Source: Phytoseiulus persimilis (taxonomy: Eukaryota > Arthropoda > Arachnida > Mesostigmata > Phytoseiidae). Taken from it: a stretch of 64,000 bases of DNA. Under the pieces are notes generated by a model. It was not told the origin of the DNA, did no database searches, and saw nothing but the letters and a program-made list of their open reading frames with translations. Positions 48,118 to 59,541 of this stretch are shown in pieces (the stretch's first letter is position 1; every line of letters starts with the position of its first letter). The DNA lies in contig CM075101.1 in NCBI GenBank assembly GCA_037576195.1, positions 47,120,001 to 47,184,000 of the forward strand, in the 5' to 3' direction. The translations under genes and the position numbers were made by a program.

Positions 48118-49129
48118 TGGATCACCCTGAGTGACGACTCCAACTACCTCTCCAAGCGAGAAGAGAAATGGAAGACGGATGCGAAGAAAGTCCTTCACCA
48201 GACGCAACGCCCAGACACTATGGGGATTCAACAAGTTTGAAATGTCCAAAACATTCTGGAAAGGCGTCGCTGTCGCGAAAATCACATACGCAGATGCTGT
48301 TTTCCGTAAAGACAACTAACACAGTGAACGAAGTGGAGAAAGCCGAGCGCGACGCAGCGCGATGGGCACTTGGTATACCAGGATGGAAGGTGGCGAACGA
48401 TTACCTTTCATCAGAGCTGAGCGGGAGCTCCTCCGAAGCTAGGGAAGCCAAAAGTAAGCTCAGGTATTTCGCGAGGATCCGCTCAATGCCGGACTCGAGA
48501 TGGTCCAAAATGCTACTCGATGCAGTTGAGCTACAAAAAAAAACAAAACGAAAGCCTACCTAAGAATGAGACTTCTCCGAACCGACTTCGATTGTGACGC
48601 ACTGACGATCGACCACGACCACGAAAACCGAGCACTCCTTGGAGTCTACTACAGGAAGCTATCCGAAAAAGTTGAGACCATACAGGATAAGGCCTGGGAG
48701 GACGGGATGGAGGAGAGGTCCACTCTCGAGCTGTACCGAGCCCACAAAGAGTTAAACACCACAACCACCCACATATATGAAAATAGTAGAGGATCCTCCC
48801 TGCTAGCCCTAGCGAGAGCTGGAACCCTCCCAACAAAATGTCACAATACCATCTTCCAAGCTGCCCCAGACACATTCTGCGACCGATGTGGAGTTCACCC
48901 CGAAACAACCGCACACGTGATCTTCGGATGCAATGAATTCTACTACACCAACGAAGACCTCGCAGCTCGCCTCGGCCCAAGCAGCGAGCTGAATCATTCA
49001 TTGGTAAACAAGACTAAGCGACTTCTCGAAGAATGGGAACGCAACAAGAAAGGATCCGCTGAGCATGCTCGCGCCTGAATTGAAAGGTTGATTCATAAAT
49101 ACAAAAAATCAGATCCAATAAACCATGAA

Positions 49130-50333
49130 CCGATGAGCATACGCTTGCTCAACAAGAAGGATGATCCTCGGAGGTCTCGTCTAGTCGCGTAAGTACCGGT
49201 TGCTTGAGCAGCCCAAATCACTTCATGCTCCCAAACGCAGTTTGAGTTCGAGGCACAGGCGACTTGTTGTACCACAGGAGCCTCGATTGACACGCTTGTT
49301 GGGCATCTGGACTTCCAGTAATCGATGTAGTTTTCCGTCGCTTCCACGCTTCGCAGGTGTTCCAACGATTAGCTCATTCTTCCAATTCCAGGTTCGTGAA
49401 CTTCGCGGACGAAGCGACAATCAAGGCCGTGATCGCCCAGAAAGACGACACGCATTTCATGGGCGAATTCATGAGGGTGAAAACGGCCACCCCCAATCGC
49501 CATTTCACCTCCAATCGCCTGCCCAAGAGAATGGCGGCAACGACAAGAGCCGAAACCAACCGGGTACCATATCTCCCAAGTCATGAAGCTCTCAGTTCGA
49601 GTTTGATGCAGAGTCGAGCGGGAATGTTCTCCCAGACAAAGTCGGATGTTTTCAAATCTGCTTTCCTTACAGACCATCGAATGGATTCCTCAGGAAGCCT
49701 GTCGAGTAAAAACGATCGACAGAAGCGCCAGGAGAAACCCGTAAAGGGACGTTCCAAATCGTCGCGTGGGTCACGGGAACCAATTAGTGGCCTTAGAAAC
49801 GGGCTGGCGGGCGGATCAGAGGAAGCTCGCTGATGACCTCCAGGAATACGCGGACTTTATCGCCTGCGGCGTGGACGAGATGGAGCCAGAGGTCGTCTAC
49901 GCCTGCAAAGACGGCGTCACCCCAACCTGGCAGCGGTGTCGCAAGATAAGCGAGACCGGAGGCGTCGTCTCCGTGGAACTGATTGACCAGGGTCGGCAGC
50001 GAACGGTCCGGAAAGACGAGGTGCTAGAGCTCTCGTCTCTCTACAAGTGCTGGACCGTCAAAGCTGTCGATCTGGATATCGTTGGCTTCGAGGTCGCCTC
50101 GACTTCTATGGGAAGCTTGGAGGCTCATGTTCTCGAGAAGACATACGACCTCTCCTATGAATGTCAGCGGAGGGGTCTCTGATGAGGGACCGCCTCAGAG
50201 TTCAGAAATGAAACTTAACGGCAGGTCCGTTCTGGACGATCTGGTGGCGGTGGGAATCCTGCTCAGGAAATAAGTTCAGGATTCATATTTGTAGCGTTAT
50301 AGCTCTGATAGCTTTCAGAATAAATTTCGGTTA
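49130..50333 (+). pseudogene. RRM-Tudor family copy 4 (5' truncated)
   Basis: Same structure as copy 3, again starting at PMSIRLLNKKDD immediately after the LINE end. The exon 2 donor GTAAGT, the acceptor before exon 3, the RRM tail strand and the Tudor-like frame (stop at 50180-50182) are all present. The Tudor-like protein stretch is identical to copy 3 over 138 residues, and the TAA after FLRKPVE is shared. Small indels distinguish the two in the RRM-Tudor linker. AATAAA lies at about 50319-50324. Confidence 0.65.
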
Positions 50334-50983
50334 CGTCAGAAACATCGATGATTTCTTTGTTCCAACATCTGGAAGTGTGCCCGCTGTCTTCCTAGGTCAA
50401 GCTTGGAGATGAGCATCCATAAGCTTGAGATCACATCAAGGAGGGAACACGTGATTGGGAGGAATGCGTCGTTGCCGCTCTCTCAGAACGCGTCGATCGA
50501 CGGCGTTTGCGAAACTCTGGGATCCGGCTCAAGATCGAGCATCTCCCCCGGAAGCCGTTGGACTATCGCCGCTCCTGGAGCTGTGCCCCCTCCAGTCTCC
50601 GGCCCACTCAATTTTGTGGGGAGCCGTTCCGAGATTGAGGACGAGTCATCCGGTATTCTATGCAAACGACAACCCCGGTTCAGTTTCACCAGCATTGGAG
50701 TGTTTCCATGAGAAGTGTAGTTACTATAACGAGGCCTCGGAATCATTCGTAAACTTGTGATCTTTTGGATCTAAGTACCTCAAATTCCTGGTGCTTTTCC
50801 TGAGTCTAGCAGCAATGCTCGAGGGGTCGACTGAATGGTAACCCATCAGGAAAAATTTCTGTAACCGCCTGATTGCTCGCCTCTCGTCGGATTTCGCTCA
50901 GCGCTCTATGTCGGCGTAGGCTTACGCTCTCTGGCAAAAGAGTAGCACGCATCCGAGAGAGGGCTGGAACGGAGGTCAAGTGT
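50334..50983. repeat. Flank shared with 42051-42703
   Basis: Continues the duplication of the LINE plus gene block (37524-42703 with 45791-50983). The match ends at GGCTGGAACGGAGGTC; here unique sequence follows in place of the R1-like body. Confidence 0.8.
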
Positions 50984-51644
50984 TGGGGAAGTAAATCAAC
51001 GATTGGCGGGCCATGGCTGGATCAGCCGATCAAACGACGCTGGCTTCATTCAGTGCGCGATTCAGTCAGCTTTCAGTTTCAACCGAGCTCGTGTTGATCC
51101 GACAAACGGCGTGCCCACACCGATGGTATTCCTGGAATTGTGGAAAATCGCGATTCCACGTTTCCGGCGGAAATAGGAATATGACCGCCCGCTTCTCTTC
51201 GGAATCATGAAGTTTTGTCGCGAAATACGCTCCACTGAAGGAAACTAAGCGAGTCGGCAGCCGCATACTCCCGAGGACATATCGGCCTCGGGAGTTGCCT
51301 CCTTCAACTCAGAATGGTTCTGATCCCTACTTGGCCAAGAGGCTTGTGGGGACACTGATTCGATCAGTTCTGAGCCCATTGGAGAGTTGATGCTACCCAG
51401 GCATCGAGTCCTGAGAAGAAAACGAGTCTCCAGATGTGTCGCCAGATCGTTGAAGTGTCTACGTGGTAATGTCTCACGTTGAAACTCTGGAACTTATCCG
51501 AAAATCGCAAACCGCGGTGAGGAATTCTGCCGCATACGTTAGCTACAGCTGAAATAAAATATTTATGGAAATCGATGCATCGGGCGAGGAGGAATCACCC
51601 AAACAAGAATCCGATCTAGCCTCCGATGTTTCGAGGATTACAGC
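50984..51644. other. Unassigned sequence
   Basis: No gene, RNA or repeat recognised. Confidence 0.4.
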
Positions 51645-52252
51645 CAATTGGCCTGAAATCCTATTCGCCTGAATACCCATTGGCCTGAAACCCCATTGAT
51701 CTGAAAACCCGTTAGCCTGAAAACCGGCTTGCCCGAAAATTCAGAGAGTACATTCTGGGCTAGCAAGGCTTCTGCGCGCAGCGCTGATCAGGCAGACAGG
51801 TAGACAAGGATTCGAACTCTCGGAAAATTAGGATTGGAATTTAAGAGTGCTCTGGAAATGGATTTGGGAAATTCGGAAATCGATGTCCGCTCGTAGGTAA
51901 ACTCCCGATTCTCTGCTTAAGTGTGAGATTCGAATTAATGTTACGGCTGTTGTGTTCCAAGGAGCTACAGGGAACATGATACAATTGCAGGTTTGCTCGG
52001 TGAATAAGTGTGTGAAATTATAATGAAGACTTCCAGTGATAGAATGAAGCATACCATCTTGGTCATTGTCATGTAGAGCAAGCTATCTGGAGGGAACGAG
52101 ATGCCGCTTGATAGCGCGACGGCTCCGCGCTGCGCGTAGAAGCTTCGCTCTCGCGTAGAAAGCTCTCGAAGAATTCGGGCCAATGGGTTTTCAGGCGAAT
52201 GGGTTTTCAGGCTGAGGGGTTTTCAGGCCAATAGGATTTCAGGCGAATGAGG
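51645..52252. mobile_element. Foldback-type element with repeat-built inverted arms
   Basis: The left arm (about 51645-51740) is a run of short repeats of the form CCCATTGGCCTGAAAA. The right arm (about 52172-52252) is the inverse complement (TTTTCAGGCGAATGGG). Further inward, CTTCTGCGCGCAGCGC (left, about 51768) faces GCGCTGCGCGTAGAAG (right, about 52128), so the inverted symmetry extends inward. No transposase lies in the about 430 bp between the arms. Similar ATTGCCGAA repeats are at positions 2-25 of the window. Confidence 0.7.
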
Positions 52253-53995
52253 TGCGCACCGTTTCGAGCCCGGATTTCAACAACCCCGACTGATGGGTTC
52301 CACGTAGTTTTCAGACGATTCCTTGACGCTGGAACGAGGCAGAGAGTCAATTTTTCTTTCCCAGAAAGATCTATCCAGTCGAGGAGCGCTACTCATGGAG
52401 ATCAACGGACGCTTAACCGTCGCAACAGTTCCTCAAGAATGAGTTACTCTCCAAGGTGCAGGGGCTCCCTCCTTTCAGCGCACTGCAGAGAAGCTTAGTT
52501 TCGTACGCTCGGCTCTTCGCTCAGCTGCTCAGCTGGCTTCGGGCACTTGAGATCATTGAATCATGTGTTCGAAGACTTTCGATGAGCGAATAATCAGTAT
52601 GAAGGAGGATAGAAGAAGACAAAGTGAATCAGTATCCATCTTCAACTATGTTGTCGGAACAGGATTCCCCTTTCGGAAGTGTCAGCTCGGCTCATCTCCA
52701 TCGTGAGCTTCCTGCCTCATACGGGTTAGCTCATCGTTCGCTCTTGGAATTTTCCAGCCAAACCTCGGTAGAGGAGCCGGAGCCCTGGAAGAGCCTGATC
52801 AGAGGAGCGGGGGTGGTCGTGGGCTCTGACACACCGTAATCGGGGATGAAGTCGATATCTTTCTGGAGTTTATCCCTCAAAATTTGAGGGGGAATGATTC
52901 GGATTATACTCATGTTAACAATGAATGTAGCCTGACTTTCGACCCTTCTCATGAAGAAATCCCAAGGGTCTGTCACGAACCCCTTCTTCCTTATTCTTTC
53001 TCGAGCAGTAATCAAGCTCCGATCAAGCGGACTCGGACTTCAGTGAGGAGCTCTTCGTTTCAAACATATTTTCTGTTATTCGTTCCGAATTTCAGCAGAA
53101 TTACGACCATGCATGCGATGACACGCATGCAGACTGTCGTTAGAGAAGGTGGGATCTCGGGTTCGAATGTTTGAATTTGATTGGTCCCCGTGTCCCGAAT
53201 ACGGGGATCGATTTGAGCAGGATATCTCTTCAGCGCGGAGCGATCGAATCCGAGTTTTGGGAATCAGAAAAATTATCCTTCTCCAACCCTTTCTTCAAAA
53301 GCGACGGCCGCAGTTCAAGAACGTCAGTCACTGGGGCTCTTATCTCTCCAACAAACTCGCGTTGACGGCCGTCGACTTCCGTCTCATAACGGCGAGAGAC
53401 GCAGTCGCCTTCCTGTACAAAACCGATCTCTACTATGAATTTTTCCTCCGAATCTGCTGGCATGGGGCGCCCTTGGCTCCGGCGCAGGCGAATGAGTCCG
53501 CGGAAATTCCTGTGAAATATCTTCGCCTGCCGTCAAACACGATCGTCTGCGCTTTGCTTTCAGCATTTGACTTCGAAGACTTCAGATGATCCACGAACTC
53601 TCGACTCGAGAATGAGTCATTATCGACAGGTCGTTTCGCAGGCCCACCGGGGAGACTTTCAAGACTTGAATGAAACGCCACGAAGAAAGACGGCATCCGT
53701 CGACTTCCTTGAATGGTAGAAATTTTGACGAGACATGATCCTATTCTCGAAGAAAAATCGGAGTTCCCGCGACCTCCCCTTGCCATTTTAGCGCAGAAAT
53801 GCGCTTTTCTCCGGGCGTGTTTACTGGGGTGTAACTGGGAGTGGAACGAAAAAATGGGAACGAAAAAATCGCAGCGGGAGGCCTTCAAGATTCTTTCCGG
53901 AGCGAGGGGAATTTGAATTCGAGTTGAATTTCATGTGGTGAATCTCCGTGTCTCGTCATAGGTCAATGACAATGAAGTGATGGTAGTTAAAGTAT
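52253..53995. other. Region with a dispersed-repeat fragment and one possible reading frame
   Basis: About 52515-52600 matches the end of the 911-bp spacers (CACTTGAGATCATTGAA, GAATAAT). A 146-codon plus-strand frame at 53149-53589 has protein-like composition, but no family or start context I can support. Nothing else was recognised. Confidence 0.35.
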
Positions 53996-54286
53996 TGTCG
54001 GTCCCGGAATCACCCCTCCAGACTTGAAATGTGAAGGTCAGATTGGTCCCGGAATCACCCCTTCAGACTTGGAAAGTAATGGCCAGATTGGTGCCGGAAT
54101 CACTCCTCCAGACTCAGCAAGATATTGTCATACGCGTCCTGGAATAAACCCACCAGACTCAGAAAAGTATGCTCAAATTGGTTCCGGAATCACTCCTCCG
54201 GACTCAGAAAAGTATGCTCACATTGTTGCCGGAATCACCCCCATGTATTCCAGGAGGAATTCGGACAAACTGACGGACGAAGCCGA
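53996..54286 (-). mobile_element. 5' part of a Helitron-like element, reverse orientation
   Basis: Read on the minus strand, it starts A|TCGGCTTCGTCCGTCAG (54287/54286), the same end as elements 1-3. A GTCCG/CCTGGAATACATGG head and about six diverged 45-bp units follow. No hairpin/CTGG end was found at its left side, so it is 3' truncated. Confidence 0.6.
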
Positions 54287-54384
54287 TCATAAGTAGTGAG
54301 GATCCTCGGATCCAGGGTACGAAGAATTAATTTCTGTACCGGGTGGTACGGAAATTTTATTGCCGTACTACGGAAAATGATGTC

Positions 54385-54545
54385 GAGTCCCGGAATCACC
54401 TCTCCAGACTTGGGAAGTAATGGTCAGATCGGTCCCGGAGTCACCCCTCAGACCTGGGAGAGTGATGGTCAGATCGGTCCCGGAATCACTCCTCCAGACT
54501 TGAAAAGTGAAGGTCGGATTGGTCCCGGAATCGCTCCAAGAAATC
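54385..54545. repeat. Short 45-bp-family array
   Basis: About four units with GGTCCCGGAATCACTCCTCC. Partner at 57716-57921 has one more unit. Confidence 0.85.
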
Positions 54546-54762
54546 GATGGTCGGTGATCGACCCACTGGGGCACGGCAGTGCATTAACTTCAACGAAGTC
54601 GCTCAGGGGGTCCACGGTTGACCCCGTGGTCGACAGGTGGAGCTGCTATTCACGAACGCAGAGGAGCACCTACGCAAGCAACTCCCACAATTGCACCAGA
54701 TCTCATTGATGAAGATCCTGGTGACATTCGTGCCTGTAAAATACTCCTACGTAACCAACTAA

Positions 54763-55098
54763 TACATAAATCCGGGAACATCGTTCGAACTCATTGAAGA
54801 GTTCCTGCTGAAATATGACCATGTTCTGTCTCCTGGTATACAAAACCAGAGAACTTCACTGATTCTATGCGGTGATTTCAATTGGAACCTGCAAGAACCC
54901 CTCAAAAAGAAAAAAAATATCGAATTTATGCGAAATCAATTTGAAAATCTTGAAATAATAACCGATCCTGAGATATTGACTCCACGTGGCCGAACATGCA
55001 TCGATATCATTTCTCGAGAGGCATTCCGGAGCACTGAAGATAGAACTGTCGAAAACAAATTGAGGGGGGCTTTGGGCGGAAGCCTCCCTCTCGAGTAG
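54763..55098 (+). pseudogene. Retrotransposon endonuclease fragment, unit 1
   Basis: One frame reads FELIEEFLLKYDHVLSP, then SLILCGDFNWNL and TDPEILTPRGRTCIDIIS, ending at TAG 55096-55098. GDFNWNL and the T-x-x-G-x-x-x-x-ID pattern are the C-terminal part of an APE-type endonuclease of a non-LTR element unlike L1/L2. No RT follows. Confidence 0.7.
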
Positions 55099-55100
55099 GG

Positions 55101-55215
55101 GTCGCAAATACCCGGGTATCAGGAACCGGGTCCGTACCCGGTTCCGGACCCGGGTACCCGATTACCCGACTTCGGGTACCCGGTTCCAGACGCGGGTACG
55201 GACCCGGGTAAATGA
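55101..55215. repeat. GC-rich GGGTACCCG palindromic repeat, unit 1
   Basis: Run of overlapping ACCCGGGTA / GGGTACCCG words, nearly self-complementary throughout. Recurs at 58477-58591; weaker relatives at about 1100-1180. Confidence 0.8.
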
Positions 55216-55235
55216 GGCGGGTTCTACGATGGCCG

Positions 55236-55660
55236 GGACCAATCTGAGCATTACTTTCCAACTCTGGAGGGGCGATTCCGGGACCAATCTGACCATTACT
55301 TTCCAACTCTAGAGGAGTGATTCCGAGACCAATCTGAGCATTACTTTCCAACTCTGGAGGGGTGATTCCGAGACCAATCTGAGCATTACTTTCCAACTCT
55401 GGAGGGGTGATTCCGAGACCAATCTGAGCATTACTTTCCAACTCTGGAGGGGTGATTCCGAGACCAATCTGAGCATTACTTCCCAACTCTGGAGGGGTGA
55501 TTCCGGGACCAATCTGAGCATTACTTTTCAACTCTGGAGGGGTGATTCCGGGACCAATCTGAGCATTACTTTTCAACTCTGGAGGGGTGATTCCGAGACC
55601 AATCTGAGCATTACTTCCCAACTCTGGAGGGGTGATTCCGGGACCAATCTGAGCATTACA
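55236..55660. repeat. 45-bp minisatellite array 5
   Basis: About nine units in the same orientation as array 1, with GAGACC/GGGACC variants. Neither a TC head nor a CTGG tail is present. Confidence 0.95.
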
Positions 55661-55945
55661 TCAGAAACTGGAAGGCGAGCCTCTTTCGGAACTGAATGAG
55701 CGATGGAGATTTTCTAAGCATCGCTCGATCGACTGCTTGGCTTTATTCGGAGTATATGAATACATAAGTGGCATTCGTCTGCTTCCGAATCGGTTGACTG
55801 GAAATCTGTTGTGGGCGACATGTATAGAAGACGAATCGGGGAGCCCAACACCCGTACAACCTGGCGAAAGGGAAAAGAAGGTTACTTTACGGGCACTCCT
55901 CCGAGGAAGTGGGCGATTTCACATTCAGAGAAAAAATACTAACGT

Positions 55946-57355
55946 TCACTGTTCTTCCTCTCGAGAAACTCCATGGTACCATGCACGAAGCAGCACCAAA
56001 CTGTCCATGGTCTTTGGTGCAAGAGAGTTTCTGGTCTTCGAGCATACGAAGTTCATCACGCTGAAGTCTCTCTCTGGTTTCACCGATGTTGGCGGAATTG
56101 TCAGCAGTCGGCGAGTGCAGATCTTCAGGAACCTCCCAAAGCCCTGACCCGCCTCGTGCAGTTTCATCTCTCTCACAATCTTCTCGTTCGTTGCTTCCGA
56201 TTGAGATGGAGCTCGTCGTGGGCGGAGAGGGATTCGAAAAACATCCTCGAAACCGAATAAAGAAGACGATGAGGTTCCGGGTTGAGGCTCCTCTCCAGCC
56301 TCTGCATCGATCGAGTCGGCGAGTTCAGCTTCTTCGGAGTCCCGACTCAGGATTTCGCTGATCGAATGCTGCAGATCGGCGTCCGATACGGCGCTCATTC
56401 CGAGAGCGCGCTCAACTCTCGAGTCGTATGATGGATCCAGGAGATACTGCAGTAGAGATGAGAACCCTGTTCGTCTTTTGCGGACTTCCTCAATCACAGC
56501 AGTCTGTAGGGCGACTGAAAGGGTGGAATTGTTGGCTCGCAAACAATCCAAGAGAGCCAAAATTGTGCGGTCGCCATGGGCAAGTGTCGCCTTCGACGAG
56601 CACAGGAGCTTCATGGCGGTTTTAAACGGCATCAGCACCTTCTGAATGTTCATGAGCTCGATCTTGGCCTGTTTGCTGAACGGTTCTTCATCGAACTCGT
56701 CGAGTACCAAGTTGATTGATGGCATGATCAGCAACGTTCTTTCGAGCATTGTTATGGTTGAATACCAGCGAGTTTTGGTATCCAGCATTACTTGAAGGCT
56801 CTTGCCGTGCTGTTCTCGTGTGATTTCTCCCAGCCTGTCACGTTTCGGGCCACTCCGCTTGATTCCTGTCAGAACTTTCCTCAAGTTAGCGATGACCGTT
56901 TTCACCGCTGCCAACTCCGGCTGTTCTCTGTCCCTCGATGGAATCTCGTACCGAGACTCAGAAAGGTCGCTGGATGCTTGACCCGAGTTTTCCTCATCAC
57001 TGCTTTGAGGCTCAGTGGTGTCTCCAGAAAATGCTCCGCCGTGACGACTCTCTCTATCCGTGTCTACTTGCATGGATACAACTGGTGTCAGCATTCCGTC
57101 GTTGTCGTTTTCGTCTCCAGAAGACGAGGAATCATAGCTGTCCTCCGAGTTATCGTCCTCGCCACAGATCAAGGTGTTGATGTGATTGTATGATGCACTT
57201 AGATCCGCCGATTTCTCGAGGACTTTCACGAGAGCGAGATGAAGCGCGTGCACGAGGCAAAGCTGGGATTTGAGGTTGAGCTTCTCAGCTACGTTCTTCA
57301 TCACGGCCGCGCCATCGGTCACTGCAAAGTAGCAATTCCGGAGGCTCACATCAAA
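55946..57355 (-). pseudogene. hAT transposase, copy A (N-terminally truncated)
   Basis: 467 open codons on the minus strand: part of the RNase H-like core (NCYFAVTDGAAVMKN, LCLVHALHLALVKVL), an acidic insert, the helical region, and the hAT C-terminal dimerisation motif (LTIPPTSVKPERDFSVMN, then RNSLAPKTMDSLVLL). The BED finger and the first half of the core are missing because the gene is cut at 57355 by the start of the duplicated block. The remaining frame has no stop. Without the N-terminal domain it cannot act as a normal transposase. Confidence 0.9.
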
Positions 57356-57361
57356 GTCGTG

Positions 57362-57616
57362 TGAAGGTCAGATTGGTCCCGGAATCACCCCTTCAGACTT
57401 GGAAAGTAATGGCCAGATTGGTGCCGGAATCACTCCTCCAGACTCAGCAAGATATTGTCATACGCGTCCTGGAATAAACCCACCAGACTCAGAAAAGTAT
57501 GCTCAAATTGGTTCCGGAATCACTCCTCCGGACTCAGAAAAGTATGCTCAGATTGTTGCCGGAATCACCCCCATGTATTCCAGGAGGAATTCGGACAAAC
57601 TGACGGACGAAGCCGA
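57362..57616 (-). mobile_element. 5' part of a Helitron-like element, reverse orientation, unit 2
   Basis: Second copy of 54031-54286, with the same A|TCGGCTTCGTCCG end at 57617/57616. The block is shifted by 3331 bp here and by 3376 bp after a one-unit expansion of the short array that follows. Confidence 0.6.
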
Positions 57617-57715
57617 TCATAAGTAGTGAGGATCCTCGGATCCAGGGTACGAAGAATTAATTTCTGTACCGGGTGGTACGGAAATTTTATTGCCGTACTA
57701 CGGAAAATGATGTCT

Positions 57716-57921
57716 AGTCCCGGAATCACCTCTCCAGACTTGGGAAGTAATGGTCAGATCGGTCCCAGAGTCACCCCTCAGACCTGGGAGAGTGATGGTC
57801 AGATCGGTCCCGGAGTCACCCCTCAGACCTGGGAGAGCGATGGTCAGATCGGTCCCGGAATCACTCCTCCAGACTTGAAAAGTGAAGGTCGGATTGGTCC
57901 CGGAATCGCTCCAAGAAATCG
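57716..57921. repeat. Short 45-bp-family array, unit 2
   Basis: As 54385-54545, plus one extra 45-bp unit (CCCCTCAGACCTGGGAGAG present twice). Confidence 0.85.
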
Positions 57922-58137
57922 ATGGTCGGTGATCGACCCACTGGGGCACGGCAGTGCATTAACTTCAACGAAGTCGCTCAGGGGGTCCACGGTTGACCCC
58001 GTGGTCGACAGGTGGAGCTGCTATTCACGAACGCAGAGGAGCACCTACGCAAGCAACTCCCACAATTGCACCAGATCTCATTGATGAAGATCCTGGTGAC
58101 ATTCGTGCCTGTAAAATACTCCTACGTAACCAACTAA

Positions 58138-58474
58138 TACATAAATCCGGGAACATCGTTCGAACTCATTGAAGAGTTCCTGCTGAAATATGACCATGTT
58201 CTGTCTCCTGGTATACAAAACCAGAGAACTTCACTGATTCTATGCGGTGATTTCAATTGGAACCTGCAAGAACCCCTCAAAAAGAAAACAAAATATCGAA
58301 TTTATGCGAAATCAATATGAAAATCTTGAAATAATAACCGATCCTGAGATATTGACTCCACGTGGCCGAACATGCATCGATATCATTTCTCGAGAGGCAT
58401 TCCGGAGCACTGAAGATAGAACTGTCGAAAACAAATTGAGGGGGGCTTTGGGCGGAAGCCTCCCTCTCGAGTAG
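58138..58474 (+). pseudogene. Retrotransposon endonuclease fragment, unit 2
   Basis: Copy of 54763-55098 with one extra base in the A-rich stretch after CCCCTC, which breaks the frame between GDFNWNL and TDPEILTPRG. Confidence 0.7.
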
Positions 58475-58476
58475 GG

Positions 58477-58591
58477 GTCGCAAATACCCGGGTATCAGGA
58501 ACCGGGTCCGTACCCGGTTCCGGACCCGGGTACCCGATTACCCGACTTCGGGTACCCGGTTCCAGACGCGGGTACGGACCCGAGTAAATGA
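58477..58591. repeat. GC-rich GGGTACCCG palindromic repeat, unit 2
   Basis: Near-identical to 55101-55215; one change near the right end (CCCGAGTAAATG for CCCGGGTAAATG). Confidence 0.8.
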
Positions 58592-58609
58592 GGCGGGTTC
58601 TACGATGGC

Positions 58610-59541
58610 CGGGACCAATCTGGCCATTACTTTCCAACTCTGGAGGGGTGATTCCGAGACCAATCTGAGCATTACTTTCCAACTCTGGAGGGGTGATTCC
58701 GAGACCAATCTGAGCATTACTTTCCAACTCTGGAGGGGTGATTCCGAGACCAATCTGAGCATTACTTCCCAACTCTGGAGGGGTGATTCCGGGACCAATC
58801 TGAGCATTACTTCCCAACTCTGGAGGGGTGATTCCGGGACCAATCTGAGCATTACTTTCCAACTCTGGAGGGGTGATTCCGAGACCAATCTGAGCATTAC
58901 TTCCCAACTCTGGAGGGGTGATTCCGGGACCAATCTGAGCATTACTTTCCAACTCTGGAGGGGTGATTCCGAGACCAATCTGAGCATTACTTCCCAACTC
59001 TGGAGGGGTGATTCCGAGACCAATCTGAGCATTACTTCCCAACTCTGGAGGGGTGATTCCGAGACCAATCTGAGCATTACTTTCCAACTCTGGGGGGGTG
59101 ATTCCGAGACCAATCTGAGCATTACTTCCCAACTCTGGAGGGGTGATTCCGAGACCAATCTGAGCATTACTTCCCAACTCTGGAGGGGTGATTCCGGGAC
59201 CAATCTGAGCATTACTTTTCAACTCTGGAGGGGTGATTCCGGGACCAATCTGAGCATTACTTTCCAACTCTAGAGGAGTGATTCCGAGACCAATCTGACC
59301 ATTACTTTCCAACTCTGGAGGGGCGATTCCGAGACCAATCTGACCATTACTTTCCAACTCTAGAGGAGTGATTCCGAGACCAATCTGAGCATTACTTTCC
59401 AACTCTGGAGGGGTGATTCCGAGACCAATCTGAGCATTCCTTTCCAACTCTGGAGGGGTGATTCCGAGACCAATTTGAGCATTACTTCCCAACTCTGGAG
59501 GGGTGATTCCGGGACCAATCTGAGCATTACTTTTCAACTCT
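58610..59541. repeat. 45-bp minisatellite array 6, expanded
   Basis: About 20 units, against nine in the unit 1 counterpart. It is interrupted at its right side by a SINE and resumes at 59813-59950. Confidence 0.96.

Larger units (their letters stand above)
45791..49129 (+). mobile_element. APE-type LINE, copy L2
   Basis: Near-identical partner of L1 starting at the same internal point (TCGCACAGTAGTTATC) and ending at the same 3' terminus. It lacks about 190 bp between endonuclease and RT (junction about 46870), carries a foreign 196-bp stretch in the RT thumb region (about 47922-48117), has a 6-bp duplication at about 47350, and keeps Trp where L1 has TGA. RT motifs FFADDIVLL, GVKQGCPLSS and the terminal CCHC knuckle are present. 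Inactive. Confidence 0.9.

Noticed and set aside
54001-54296. Short protein gene ending in SDKLTDEADHK
   Set aside because: The frame is made of diverged 45-bp units and the Helitron-like terminus, and a copy exists in the duplicated block.
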